A stretch of DNA of 64,000 nucleotides from Murimonas intestini (GCF_024622195.1 NZ_JANKBI010000010.1:62001-126000); one strand, 5' to 3'. Positions 33,804 through 43,226 are shown, counted from the stretch's first letter. Numbers and translations are program-made. Notes: a model not told the origin generated them from the letters alone.

Positions 33804-33875
33804 CCGTCTTTTTTCAATTACATGGGAGAGAATTTTGCTGTTTATGGGAATATTTTTGGCTAAACTTTATGTTTA

Positions 33876-33904
33876 TTGACACTAGTAAATAGATATATTA
33901 CACT
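33876..33904 (+). promoter_or_regulatory. Promoter of the response regulator-kinase operon
   Basis: TTGACA (33876-33881), 17 bases, TACACT (33899-33904). The start codon follows about 50 bases downstream. Confidence 0.65.
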
Positions 33905-33952
33905 GAAATTACTACCTGATAATATGCATACAAATTAGATGGGGGAATAGAA

Positions 33953-35518
33953 ATGCTTAAGATAATGCTTGTAGATGATGAACCCTGGATACGCACCAGC
34001 CTCAAAAACAAAATAGACTGGTCGGACAGCCTGCAGCTGTGTGCGGAGGCCTCAGACGGATATGAAGCCCTCCAGCTGGCTTTCAGCCTGCGCCCTGATA
34101 TTGTCATAACTGATGTCCGAATGCCGGGCATGACAGGGATCGAGATGCTTAAAGAAATGCACCTCTTCCTTCCTGATGTACAGGCCATCTTTATAAGCGG
34201 ATACAATGAATTTGAATACGTAAAATCTGCAATTGAGCTTAGCGCCTCCGGATATGTATTAAAGCCTATCCGGAAAAACGAGCTGAACGAGACTCTTTCA
34301 CGCTGTCTTGAAAAAATACGGAAAAACGAGCTGCTCAAACGCAGCACACAGACTCAGACGGACCTGCTGCTGAAGATGCTGGAAGTCCTTTATCACCAGC
34401 AGTCTGTGTCACCTGAGCGCCTGAATGAAGTGCTGACAGATCTGGGCTTCCATACCTCATATATGTATATCATGCTTGTCCGCTTCACCGCTCCTGACCA
34501 GGATCCGGAAAGCCTGAGCGCCCTGCTCTCCCGGACTGCCGCTTCCATATTTTCTGAAACTACCTGCACTGTTTTTTCTGTCAGCCAGAGTATATATGGG
34601 ATCTTTCTGACCAGTTCCAAAAAAGCCAAACTGCTGGCTGGGGCGCGCAGCCTGATCAGACAGCTCTCAGACAGATCCGGCCTGGATGCCAGCGTGGCTC
34701 TTGGCACTGAAGCCTGTTCCTGCAAGTCTCTGGCAGGTTCCTTTGCCAGCGCCCATGGGGGCCTGAAGCTGATGCACTTATACAGCAGCCATGAGATAAT
34801 CCTGCCCGGACAGGATAAGGAGGAGGGCAGGACATCACTGCCAAGAGAGATCACCTCCCAGATCCTGGACAGTATCTACTCCCGCAATACCCTGGATCTA
34901 AGCCGTGCCCTGGCAAAGCTTAAGGATTTTCTTGCCGGATCACCCTCTGTCACTCTGTCGGATGTCACTCATATCCTCCATCTCCTGCTGGGAAATATTC
35001 TCCGGGTACTCTGTGAGCAGGACGAAAATAACCTTCTGGCTGATGAAGGCATCACTCTGATGCAGAATTTATCCGCGGGAAGCCCCCAGCAGGAAATTCT
35101 GGAAAGCTTCTGCACTTACTGCCAAAAGGCAGCTCTCGCCCCCGGAAAAGCCACATCGGTGACAGCTACAATTGAAAAAGCCCGCCACTACCTGGATACT
35201 CATTATGCTGAGGAGATATCCCTCAGGAAAATGGCTGCGCTCTACTATCTGAATGCATCATATTTCAGTGTTTCATTTAAAAATGTGACGGGAAAGAATT
35301 TTAATGAATATCTGACTGAGCTGCGCATAGAAAAAGCAAAAAAACTGTTATCCAATTCTGACAGAAAAGTAAACCAGGTCGCCCACGCCGTAGGCTATGA
35401 GGACTGCAGCTATTTCGGCAAGACCTTCCGCAAGCTTACCGGAATGACACCTGCAGAATACCAGAGGCAGGCTTTAGCAGCTCCTGACCTGGCAGATCAC
35501 AGGAAGGAATCTCTATGA
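33953..35518 (+). CDS. AraC-type response regulator (YesN-like)
   Basis: 521 residues. Receiver domain ~1-120 with MLVDDEP (D8, D9), phospho-acceptor VITDVRMPG (D54) and YVLKPI (K104). A ~270-residue linker follows without clear motifs. The C-terminal AraC HTH pair (~415-510) includes YLDTHYAEEISLRKMAALY, YFSVSFKNVTGKNFNEYL and a second helix-turn-helix ending YFGKTFRKLTGMTPAEYQ. With the kinase encoded by the overlapping next gene it should switch on the divergent transporter-sulfatase operon. Start has GGGGGAATAGAA upstream. Confidence 0.94.
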   Translation: MLKIMLVDDEPWIRTSLKNKIDWSDSLQLCAEASDGYEALQLAFSLRPDIVITDVRMPGMTGIEMLKEMHLFLPDVQAIFISGYNEFEYVKSAIELSASGYVLKPIRKNELNETLSRCLEKIRKNELLKRSTQTQTDLLLKMLEVLYHQQSVSPERLNEVLTDLGFHTSYMYIMLVRFTAPDQDPESLSALLSRTAASIFSETTCTVFSVSQSIYGIFLTSSKKAKLLAGARSLIRQLSDRSGLDASVALGTEACSCKSLAGSFASAHGGLKLMHLYSSHEIILPGQDKEEGRTSLPREITSQILDSIYSRNTLDLSRALAKLKDFLAGSPSVTLSDVTHILHLLLGNILRVLCEQDENNLLADEGITLMQNLSAGSPQQEILESFCTYCQKAALAPGKATSVTATIEKARHYLDTHYAEEISLRKMAALYYLNASYFSVSFKNVTGKNFNEYLTELRIEKAKKLLSNSDRKVNQVAHAVGYEDCSYFGKTFRKLTGMTPAEYQRQALAAPDLADHRKESL

Positions 35519-37311
35519 AAAGACAAAAGCTTCCATTTACCAGCATCCGCACTAAACTCCAGGCTTTTTTCCTTATTTCCTGCTTGGTTCCCTTTATTAT
35601 CCTGGGATTTATCTCCTGGTACAATTACCAGAAAACTATAAATGAAAATGTCCTGTTCTATAAGCAGCAGGTCATGTCTCTGGCAGCCGACAAGCTTGAG
35701 AACTTTCTGAGTAATCTGGACCAGTATTTCTATGCTGTCTATTCAAAAAATCTGAATCTGAACCTGGCTAAAATTGAAGAGCGCTCTATAGAGGGTGTCA
35801 AGGCCAATCTGGCCCTGGCTGATACCATATCCCAGCTCAGGTCATATTATGGATTGTCACATACGCTCCCCTATATCTCCATCCTGTCATCTGATGGGGA
35901 TATTGTTTACCAGAATGACCTGGCCCTGACCACGGACTACAGCTTCCGGGATGCAGAATGGTTTACCCGTTTTACAGCCTCAAAAGAACAGCGCTGCCTG
36001 TCCATGCCTCAGCTGCTGCCCTACCATGATATGCGCTATACCACCCCGACCACAGCCTACATGGGCTATGCTCACAAAATAACAAGCTATAATACTACAA
36101 AACACCAGTATATTTTTTATATGGAATTTGACTCTTCCCAGATCAAGACCCTGCTGTCTCCTCTCATAGGAGGGCAAAACGGAAATCTTTTCCTTTTTTC
36201 AGGTAGTTCACAGATCTATACGCTGAACAAGGAGCAGTTCTCAGAAGAAGAGTTAATAAATATCTATCAGTCCTGCGGTCCGGACGCCGCATCCCGGACC
36301 ATGGATATTGACGGACACCGCTACCTGGTCAATCTCTATCCTCTTGAGGGCTTTGCACTGAGCATCCTCTCCACGAACTCTCTTGAAGAGATCATGGCCG
36401 GTGTGCCTGACCTGAAAGAATTTATGCTTCTGCTTATAGGCCTTTCACTGTTTCTGACCATATTGCTGGCCAGGTATTTTTCCAGGAAGCTGGTGAAACC
36501 CATCGAAGACCTGAAGGCAGTCACTTATGAAGTGATGAACGGCAGTCTGGAGGTCACAATCCCGCCTCTGCCAAAGGATGAGACAGGGGAGCTGGGCAAA
36601 TGCATCGACCAGATGCTCCTGCATATACGCCAGCTCATTCAGGAAAAATACCAGTATTCACTCCGTGAAAAAGAAATGCAGATTCACACCCTGCAGTCCC
36701 AGATCAATCCTCATTTTCTCTATAATACTCTGGAAACCATCAGCAGCATTGCAGAAAATGAGGGAATTGAACAGGTCAGCGATATTGCCCTTTCCATGGC
36801 TGACTTGTACCGTTACAGCATCAGTTCTTCAGACGAGCTTGTGCCCATCTCTGACGAGCTGACACATATCCGCAATTATCTGGATATCATGCAGGTGCGT
36901 TATGGAGAGCGGATCTGCCCGCATTTCCACATCGATGAAGAAGCTGCACGCTGCCGGATCATGAAGCTCACACTGCAGCCTTTAGTAGAAAATGCTATTT
37001 ACCACGGGCTGGAAGCCAAACGCTCCCAGGGCAATCTGGATGTCACTGTCTGTGCAAAGGGTGATTTTGTCCTGGTGACCGTGGAAGATGACGGCACCGG
37101 CATGGATACCGGACAGCTTGATGCGCTGCGCGAAAAACTAAGTCCCGGGGATGTGGATTCCTATAAGTCAAATGGGCATATCGGAATCGTAAATGTCTAC
37201 CAGAGGCTTCGTCTCAGATTCGGTGATGACTGTGCCATGCTTCTGGAAAGCAAAGAAGGCACCGGCACAAAAGTGATTGTGCAGGTGCCCAAGAATATGG
37301 AATATTGCTGA
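35515..37311 (+). CDS. Sensor histidine kinase (YesM-like)
   Basis: 598 residues. Transmembrane helix ~17-38, extracytoplasmic sensor ~40-300 (dCache-like by size), second helix ~302-322 (EFMLLLIGLSLFLTILLA), HAMP domain and a His_kinase/HATPase_c unit. The phospho-acceptor box is SQINPHFLYNTLETISS. N box: LQPLVENAIYHGLEA; G boxes: VEDDGTGMD and HIGIVNVYQRL. Its ATG overlaps the regulator stop by four bases. Its ligand is probably an external sulfated glycan or its binding-protein complex. Confidence 0.94.
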   Translation: MKRQKLPFTSIRTKLQAFFLISCLVPFIILGFISWYNYQKTINENVLFYKQQVMSLAADKLENFLSNLDQYFYAVYSKNLNLNLAKIEERSIEGVKANLALADTISQLRSYYGLSHTLPYISILSSDGDIVYQNDLALTTDYSFRDAEWFTRFTASKEQRCLSMPQLLPYHDMRYTTPTTAYMGYAHKITSYNTTKHQYIFYMEFDSSQIKTLLSPLIGGQNGNLFLFSGSSQIYTLNKEQFSEEELINIYQSCGPDAASRTMDIDGHRYLVNLYPLEGFALSILSTNSLEEIMAGVPDLKEFMLLLIGLSLFLTILLARYFSRKLVKPIEDLKAVTYEVMNGSLEVTIPPLPKDETGELGKCIDQMLLHIRQLIQEKYQYSLREKEMQIHTLQSQINPHFLYNTLETISSIAENEGIEQVSDIALSMADLYRYSISSSDELVPISDELTHIRNYLDIMQVRYGERICPHFHIDEEAARCRIMKLTLQPLVENAIYHGLEAKRSQGNLDVTVCAKGDFVLVTVEDDGTGMDTGQLDALREKLSPGDVDSYKSNGHIGIVNVYQRLRLRFGDDCAMLLESKEGTGTKVIVQVPKNMEYC

Positions 37312-37340
37312 TACATCATGACATGATTCCTATCAACTGA

Positions 37341-37393
37341 GCTTTTGGGGGGGCGGGCATATCTTCACGCTCCGCCGCCCTCTCCCCAAAAGC
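37341..37393. terminator. Long hairpin between kinase and GNAT genes
   Basis: GCTTTTGGGG (37341-37350) pairs with CCCCAAAAGC (37384-37393), and an inner GGGCGGG/CCGCCC extends the stem. It lies between converging genes, 30 bases past the kinase stop. Confidence 0.65.
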
Positions 37394-37408
37394 AGTCCGT
37401 TTAATATC

Positions 37409-37912
37409 CTACTCCGGTTTCTTTATAGAATAATAAATACAATGATACAGCTGCTCACGATATTTGATCGTCTCCTCTCTTTCGGTCCGAGTCATTTTAC
37501 ATTTCTCCATAACACGGCAGCTGGCAGTATTATTTTCAAAAGCTCCTGCAATAATTTCACCAAATCCTTTCTGAAACAAGTCCCCGATTGCTGCCGAAAG
37601 CGCCTCTGTTGCATATCCTCTGTTCTGAAAATCCGGATGTATCACATAGCCTAATTCTATGGAATTTCCCTCTGTAAACACATCATTTATAAATCCTATC
37701 AGCTTCTTATCAAGGTATATTCCTCTTTCATAATGCTGGCCCGAAACTGAAAACTCCAGGCACCTTTTAAATAATGCTATAACATCAGCCCTGCTTTGAA
37801 AATCCGGGATCATAAATGTCTTTTTTATCTCGTCATTTGTCAGTAATTCAACCATTGACTCCTGATCTTCCGGCTCATAAGCTTTTAATACTAATCTGCT
37901 GGTTTTTATCAT
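37409..37912 (-). CDS. GNAT acetyltransferase (RimJ/RimL-like)
   Basis: 167 residues. IKTSRLVLKAYEPEDQESMVELL is the usual RimJ-type N terminus. The acetyl-CoA loop region reads ELGYVIHPDFQNRGYATEAL (Q/R-x-x-G-x-G/A pattern), followed by FENNTASCRVMEKCKM. Target unknown: ribosomal protein N termini or small molecules. AGGAGGAAGGGT stands before ATG. Monocistronic. Confidence 0.9.
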   Translation of the reverse strand: MIKTSRLVLKAYEPEDQESMVELLTNDEIKKTFMIPDFQSRADVIALFKRCLEFSVSGQHYERGIYLDKKLIGFINDVFTEGNSIELGYVIHPDFQNRGYATEALSAAIGDLFQKGFGEIIAGAFENNTASCRVMEKCKMTRTEREETIKYREQLYHCIYYSIKKPE

Positions 37913-38056
37913 ACCCTTCCTCCTAATCCTCCATAATCCAGATACCTGCTGATAATAAACATACTCCTCACATGCCTGATTGACAAGTGGTTTTCTGATT
38001 ATTGTTTACGCCGCGCAGTATACAGAAATGCTTTACTGGCAAAATGAAATTTTATG

Positions 38057-38065
38057 TGGTATAAT
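38057..38065 (+). promoter_or_regulatory. Extended -10 promoter of the second GNAT gene
   Basis: TGGTATAAT 58 bases upstream of the start codon; no good -35 at 17 bases. Confidence 0.55.
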
Positions 38066-38122
38066 CATCAGCAATTCCAATGCCATATGCGTATACTAAA
38101 AACGAGTTAAAGGGGAAATAAT

Positions 38123-38683
38123 ATGCTGTTAAAAGAAAAAGAAATCATACTTTCTGACGGAAGACACTGTATACTTAGAAGTGCATGTACAGAGGATGCA
38201 GAGGACTTGGTTCAATATTTAAAAATAACATCCGCTGAGACGCCGTATCTCATGAGAGAACCGGAAGAAATCACCCTGACTTCAGCCCAGGAGAAGGATT
38301 TCCTTCAAACTATGGAAGAAGCCAAAAGAGAACTGCTGCTGATCGCCCGTGTGGACGGAAAACATGCCGGGAACTGTTCACTGTCATCCTGCGGCAGCTA
38401 TAAACGGTATGCCCACAGATGCAATATCGCCATTGCCCTGTATCAGGAATACTGCGGGATGGGACTGGGAAAAGCTATGCTGAATACAGTTCTTGAGACT
38501 GCAGCCGGCTGTGGTTATGAACAGGCGGAATTAGAGGTGGTGACTGCTAATACTGCCGCAGTCCGCCTATACAAAAGCCTTGGTTTTGAAATCTATGGCG
38601 AACAGCCTCACAGCATGAAGTATAAGGACGGAAGCTATGCAAATGAGTACTTAATGGTAAAAAATCTCACACCAGTTAAATAA
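38123..38683 (+). CDS. GNAT N-acetyltransferase
   Basis: 186 residues. The N terminus is ILSDGRHCILRSACTEDAEDLVQYL, with CNIAIALYQEYCGMGLGKAML as the acetyl-CoA loop and LEVVTANTAAVRLYKSLGFEIYG as the usual C-terminal motif. This matches PaiA/YhhY-like small-molecule or protein acetyltransferases. AAAGGGGAAATAAT before ATG. Stands alone ahead of the sigma-factor operon. Confidence 0.9.
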   Translation: MLLKEKEIILSDGRHCILRSACTEDAEDLVQYLKITSAETPYLMREPEEITLTSAQEKDFLQTMEEAKRELLLIARVDGKHAGNCSLSSCGSYKRYAHRCNIAIALYQEYCGMGLGKAMLNTVLETAAGCGYEQAELEVVTANTAAVRLYKSLGFEIYGEQPHSMKYKDGSYANEYLMVKNLTPVK

Positions 38684-38699
38684 TACCTCTTATATGGTC

Positions 38700-38775
38700 T
38701 GCAATGCCAGTACACACAATAATATACACCTCCGTGCATCATTTCCAGAAAACAATAATCAGTGCCGGCATTGCA
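38700..38775. other. Distant inverted repeat ahead of the sigma factor
   Basis: TGCAATGCC (38700-38708) pairs perfectly with GGCATTGCA (38767-38775) across 58 bases. Could be a terminator base, a small structured RNA or chance. No coding sequence is apparent in this gap. Confidence 0.3.
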
Positions 38776-38897
38776 TCCCTCTTCCATTTTTCCCTTCTTC
38801 CTGTATATCCTCGGATTCAAAAAAAATTACTTTTTGATGTAACTTTTTCACTGCTGAAACTACTAATAATACAAATCAACAAGAAAGGTGGGATGAT

Positions 38898-39401
38898 GTG
38901 GATCCATTCGAAGAACTGTATACTGAATACAGGCAAGACATTTACCGGTTTATATGTAAGCTGACCGATTATGATCTTGATCTCTCCGAAGAACTTTTGT
39001 CGGAAACGTTCTATCAGGCCTTTCTGTCTTTTGGCCGTTTCCGGGGAGAATGTGAAATTAAGACATGGCTTTGCCAAATAGCCAAAAATACTTATTCCAC
39101 CTATATACGCAAGGAGATCAGCAAAGAACATCTCTGCGACAGGCTGCAGAAAATGCAGTACACGGAAGATATATCAAAACATATAGAAAACCGTGAGCTG
39201 CTACGCTGCATAGAGAATATTTTAAATGGCTGTGATAAAAAAGCCCGCGATATTGTCCAGTACAGGATGTATGCCGGGCTGAAGTTCAAAGAAATCGCAA
39301 AACTAGAGAATATCAAAGAAACAACAGCAAAAGTAATTTTTTACAGAACGAAACTATATATCCAGACTCAGTTAAAGGAGAGGTTTGACTATGAAATATA
39401 A
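38898..39401 (+). CDS. ECF-type RNA polymerase sigma factor
   Basis: 167 residues: region 2 (FEELYTEYRQDIYRFICKL, then LLSETFYQAFLSFGRFRG, TWLCQIAKNTYSTYIRK) and region 4 (KARDIVQYRMYAGLKFKEIA, then KLENIKETTAKVIFYRTK). The start is GTG at 38898 after AAAGGTGGGATGAT. Upstream, TGTAAC (38838-38843) with CTACTA about 16 bases later resembles an autoregulated ECF promoter, but this is weak. The next gene is its anti-sigma factor, overlapping by 11 bases. Confidence 0.92.
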   Translation: MDPFEELYTEYRQDIYRFICKLTDYDLDLSEELLSETFYQAFLSFGRFRGECEIKTWLCQIAKNTYSTYIRKEISKEHLCDRLQKMQYTEDISKHIENRELLRCIENILNGCDKKARDIVQYRMYAGLKFKEIAKLENIKETTAKVIFYRTKLYIQTQLKERFDYEI

Positions 39402-40176
39402 ATGTGATCTGATACAGGATTTAATGCCGCTCTGCACAGATGATTCCGCATCAGAGGGCAGTAAAAAAGCAGTCTTTGAGCATATGGCTGAATGTAAGAC
39501 ATGCAGCGAATATTATCAGAAACTCATGCAAAACGTTGAAATGGAAACAGATCAGGATGATGTAAAAACTTCAGAATATGCTGCTATCGCCAGGAAAATC
39601 AGGCGCAGAAAGCTGAAATACAGGACGCTCCTGGCCGTACTCACATGTTCTGCTTTCCTTTTGCTTGGAAACTATGCCATGGGTTATCATTTTACCGCCG
39701 GTGCAGCTGCCCGGAATTCGGGAAAGCTCAACCCGTCTTCAAAAGTACTGGGTACACTGGACTGGGGTAATATTAAATTTTTCTTCTATGAGGGAGATTG
39801 TAATTACGATACAATCGCAGCAGACAGGCACTGGAACGGATGGCGCTCCGATGATAATTATTTTGCCTGGCCCAAATATCCCGCTGACAAGGGCAAGCTG
39901 ACCGTGACCAGCCCACTCTACTTCTGGGATTATGACAGGGGTATCCTCCTCTTCCCGCTCCTTTCAGAGGATCCTGATATCACAAGAGTGACCATTACCG
40001 CCTTTGGACTCTCAAAATCAACCGATATCGACACAGGAGAACTGGCAGTCCTGGCTTTTGAAAATGGAGATGCCTCTCTCAGCCAGGATGCCGTGGGCTA
40101 TGCCTATGACCAATACGGGGCCATAAAGTATGAACTGTCTTATGACAAAAGTATGGGGCGCTGGGTTTGGGAGTAG
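39391..40176 (+). CDS. Zinc-finger anti-sigma factor
   Basis: 261 residues. The N terminus holds the anti-sigma zinc motif: C5 and HMAECKTC (His-x3-Cys-x2-Cys) in the first ~45 residues. A transmembrane helix (LLAVLTCSAFLLLGNYAMGY, ~80-100) follows, then an extracytoplasmic domain of ~160 residues without recognised family. It should hold the sigma factor inactive at the membrane until an envelope signal arrives. ATG 39391 after AAAGGAGAGG; a TTG two codons upstream is not used. No further target genes follow; the next gene converges from the other strand seven bases away. Confidence 0.87.
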   Translation: MKYKCDLIQDLMPLCTDDSASEGSKKAVFEHMAECKTCSEYYQKLMQNVEMETDQDDVKTSEYAAIARKIRRRKLKYRTLLAVLTCSAFLLLGNYAMGYHFTAGAAARNSGKLNPSSKVLGTLDWGNIKFFFYEGDCNYDTIAADRHWNGWRSDDNYFAWPKYPADKGKLTVTSPLYFWDYDRGILLFPLLSEDPDITRVTITAFGLSKSTDIDTGELAVLAFENGDASLSQDAVGYAYDQYGAIKYELSYDKSMGRWVWE

Positions 40177-40183
40177 CTGAATG

Positions 40184-42298
40184 TTAAATTGACAGTCTCA
40201 CCTTTCCATGAATCTGCAGGTCAAGCCTGACACATCCTTTTATCTGAACGTGTTCCCTTCGCCCGTCGTCATAGTGGACTTCCGCCTCCTCCATGCCGGT
40301 CTCAACAATGCATGCCTCACCTGCCAGGCTCTCTATCTCTATCCAGACGGTCCGGTGATCCTCATACCGGGCCGAGACCCGGAATCCGCCCTGTGCGGCA
40401 AAACCTGAAAATGATGCGCTCTCCCATTCATCCGGTACGGCCGGAAATACTCTGATCTTTCCTCCCCAGCTTTGCAGCAGAAGCTGCTGGATGCATTCTG
40501 CTGCGGCAAGCGGGGTTTCCATTACAGGGCCTGCCTCCTGGTACATAGTATTAAAGGTTACATGCTCTTTTAAAAGCCAGCGGATCTGCTCCGCTGCTTT
40601 ATTTCCCTTCTGGTAAGCGCTGTATAGAAGTGATGCACCAACATGGGAGAATCCCAGGATATCCCCCCTGTAGCTGAACCAGTGGTTAATGGAGCGCTCC
40701 ACCAGGCTCCATGTATCACTGTTGTCACAGTTCACCAGATAGAGCGGCATATGCATCATCAGGTGTGAAAAATGTCTGTGTGTCCTGGCATACGGCAGGT
40801 CCTTTCCTATCATATATCCGGTCTCATTTCTGGGATAATCAGTCAGATTCTCACAGACATTCATCCATTCCCTTTTCTTCTCATCATCAATTCCAAGTGT
40901 CTCTGTAATATCCAGCAGGGCCATACAGCCCCAGCGCAGGAGGCTCAGGTCATAATTACAGTCCTCACAGAGTTCCCCGTATTCCGGTGAAGAGGTGGGC
41001 GGCAGATGAAGCCTTCCATCTTCACCCTTCCTCAAAAAGTGCAGATAGTAATTGATGCTTCTTTTCAGAAGAGGATAAAGCATAGTGCGAAGCATTTCCT
41101 TATCCATGGTCATGCGGTAATACAGCCAGCAGTCATGCAGCGCCCATGTCAGGTTTCCCAGCTCCACAAACTGCTGCCCATTATCTGTTTCCGGGTCTGC
41201 GATCCCGGACTTTAAGTTCCATGTAGTATTAGTGCCGATGCCACTGGAATCATACCTGTACCTTTCAGGGACATTCTCAGTCAGGTCATCTTTGTACCTC
41301 ATCAGGAAATGATTGAGGGATGCGGCCTGGCTCAATCTGCCCGCTGTGTACAGAGGCCAGTAGCACAGCTGTACGTTCAGGTTCCACCATGTCCCGGGCC
41401 AGGGTGTCTCAAAAAGCCAGGGCCCCTGGTTGTCCATCACCCGGCTGTCCTCTCTTACAGCACAGCCCAGCTTATAGATCTGCCTCCAGTAAAAAGCTTC
41501 CAGACTGGTATCCGGGATACTAATTCCACTGACAGGATAGTACTCGTGCCACCACTGCAGATGGAGCCTCCTGTAATCCCGGCTCTTTTCTCTCTCCAGG
41601 CTCTTTTTCACTTTATCCGTCTCTATCCCCTGCCCCTGGCAGATCTCGGCAAACAGACAGCCTCTGTTTACGTCTCTCTGGATAACCGTTATCGTCCTCC
41701 AATCCCCGTCCAGTTCCTGGACACATGCAGTTTCCTGCATTGTCTCTTCCCTTGCCTCTTCCAGCCTGGGTTCAGGATGATACTTGTATTCCCTGTCAAT
41801 CCTGCTATCCTCTCCCATCCTCAGCCCAAAAGATTGTCTGGGGCTGACGGCTTTTCCAGGTATGAATTTCCACGCAGACAGCGCACCTCTTCTCTGCTCT
41901 GCCACAATCATCTGATTTGACGCGCACACATAAAACATGCATTCCAGTTCCATGCTCTCTGTCCTGATATACAGATCAGCAGATGCGTCATAAAGACTTA
42001 AATGCATGGTAAAGTCCAGGATTTTGCCAGGGCAGGGGTATTCCAGGCTTCCTACAGGAAGGCGGGGGCTGTCAAACTGCTTAGCCATCCAGAAATCCCT
42101 GGAGCTTCTCCTGTCATAGACATCATGGCTGCCCAGCTCAGCATGCAGCTTTCTCTCCTCCCCCTCCCCTGTAAAATAAAGCATAACGCCCTGGACACCA
42201 TTTCCAAGAAATGCGCCTTTTGTCCAGCCGTCCGGCAGCCTTTCCTTATCTGTCCACCAGAAATCATAAGCAGAAAGCCTGTTTCTCCAATCTTCCAT
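40184..42298 (-). CDS. GH95-like glycoside hydrolase
   Basis: 704 residues. The N-terminal beta domain begins with WTKGAFLGNGVQGVML, corresponding to the LGNGxxGAM motif of GH95. The barrel has NLNVQLCYWPLYTAGRL (compare NxNxQMNYWP), then PPTSSPEYGE with the likely acid Glu, and RTHRHFSHLMMHMPLYL. GH95 enzymes are inverting alpha-L-fucosidases or alpha-L-galactosidases; family members are usually 750-800 residues, so this is short and divergent. No signal peptide: cytoplasmic. Last gene of a transporter operon. A related unsaturated or clan-related family cannot be excluded. Confidence 0.65.
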   Translation of the reverse strand: MEDWRNRLSAYDFWWTDKERLPDGWTKGAFLGNGVQGVMLYFTGEGEERKLHAELGSHDVYDRRSSRDFWMAKQFDSPRLPVGSLEYPCPGKILDFTMHLSLYDASADLYIRTESMELECMFYVCASNQMIVAEQRRGALSAWKFIPGKAVSPRQSFGLRMGEDSRIDREYKYHPEPRLEEAREETMQETACVQELDGDWRTITVIQRDVNRGCLFAEICQGQGIETDKVKKSLEREKSRDYRRLHLQWWHEYYPVSGISIPDTSLEAFYWRQIYKLGCAVREDSRVMDNQGPWLFETPWPGTWWNLNVQLCYWPLYTAGRLSQAASLNHFLMRYKDDLTENVPERYRYDSSGIGTNTTWNLKSGIADPETDNGQQFVELGNLTWALHDCWLYYRMTMDKEMLRTMLYPLLKRSINYYLHFLRKGEDGRLHLPPTSSPEYGELCEDCNYDLSLLRWGCMALLDITETLGIDDEKKREWMNVCENLTDYPRNETGYMIGKDLPYARTHRHFSHLMMHMPLYLVNCDNSDTWSLVERSINHWFSYRGDILGFSHVGASLLYSAYQKGNKAAEQIRWLLKEHVTFNTMYQEAGPVMETPLAAAECIQQLLLQSWGGKIRVFPAVPDEWESASFSGFAAQGGFRVSARYEDHRTVWIEIESLAGEACIVETGMEEAEVHYDDGRREHVQIKGCVRLDLQIHGKVRLSI

Positions 42299-42309
42299 CT
42301 TTTTTTACC

Positions 42310-43155
42310 TCATCCTTTGACAGAACCTGACGTGATTCCTTCTATGAAGAACCTGTTCATGAACAAGTATACAATTACCATGGGGAAGACTGCCAGTACA
42401 CTGCCTGCGATCATAATATTCCATGCTGAGATTCCCTCCCCCATATCCTTCAGGGCAATGACCCCCACTGTAAGAGGCCTGATCTCCGGTTTGGACAGGG
42501 ACAGTGCCAGCGGCAGCAGATAGCTGTTCCACGCATTTTTAAACGCAAACAGGGCTACTGTGGCCAGTATCGGCTTGCTCAGCGGCAGCATTATATTATA
42601 AAACAGTCTGAAAAAGCTGCAGCCGTCCATCTCCGCCGCCTCATCGATCTCCCTGCTGATACTTACCATATAAGACTGCATCAGGATGACAAGAAACGGA
42701 AGACCTGAGGCTGTCTGGGTGATAATGATGCTCCAGATATTTCCCATCAGATTTAAACTCTGGCACATCTTAAAAATCGGGAAAATCAGGACCACATTCG
42801 GAATAAACATGACCAGACCCAAAAGGCCAATGATGGCCGGCTTTGCCCTGAAGCTGGTCCTTGCCAGCACATAGCTGGCCATGGAGCCTACTATAAGTGT
42901 CAATACTACTGTCATACCGGAAATAAACAGGCTGTTCAATGTATACCTGGCGAAATTTGCCTCCTTCCAGGCTTTCGCATAGCTGGAAAAATCCCATTGG
43001 GCCGGAAGTATGTTTGCACCGCCGTTCAAAAATTCCACGCTGCTTTTAAAAGATCCAAAAAAAGCATAGATGAGCGGAAAGGCGGAAAATATAGTCATTG
43101 CTGTCAAGAATGCATAACAGAGCACTCTTCCCGGTTTTATTCTTTTTTTCTTCAT
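42310..43155 (-). CDS. CUT1 ABC transporter permease (MalG-type)
   Basis: 281 residues, six spans. Coupling loop EAAEMDGCSFFRLFYNIMLP; C terminus IEGITSGSVKG. Ribosome site GAGGAGAATCGAA. Eleven bases separate its stop from the GH95-like start. A GC-rich palindrome GGCGGTACCGCC (43215-43226) lies between it and the preceding permease gene. Confidence 0.94.
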   Translation of the reverse strand: MKKKRIKPGRVLCYAFLTAMTIFSAFPLIYAFFGSFKSSVEFLNGGANILPAQWDFSSYAKAWKEANFARYTLNSLFISGMTVVLTLIVGSMASYVLARTSFRAKPAIIGLLGLVMFIPNVVLIFPIFKMCQSLNLMGNIWSIIITQTASGLPFLVILMQSYMVSISREIDEAAEMDGCSFFRLFYNIMLPLSKPILATVALFAFKNAWNSYLLPLALSLSKPEIRPLTVGVIALKDMGEGISAWNIMIAGSVLAVFPMVIVYLFMNRFFIEGITSGSVKG

Positions 43156-43214
43156 TTCGATTCTCCTCGTCTCTTCTGCTTTGCTACAGGCTTCCTATAA
43201 CGGGCCTGCGGCAA

Positions 43215-43226
43215 GGCGGTACCGCC
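43215..43226. other. Perfect GC-rich palindrome between permease genes
   Basis: GGCGGTACCGCC, 12 bases, in the 75-base gap between the two permeases; flanking GCCGCAGGCCCG adds structure. Likely mRNA folding element. Confidence 0.4.

Noticed and set aside
41309..41920. 203-codon plus-strand open frame
   Set aside because: Antisense to the GH95-like gene, rich in Pro/Leu/Cys in shadow fashion, and without a start site.
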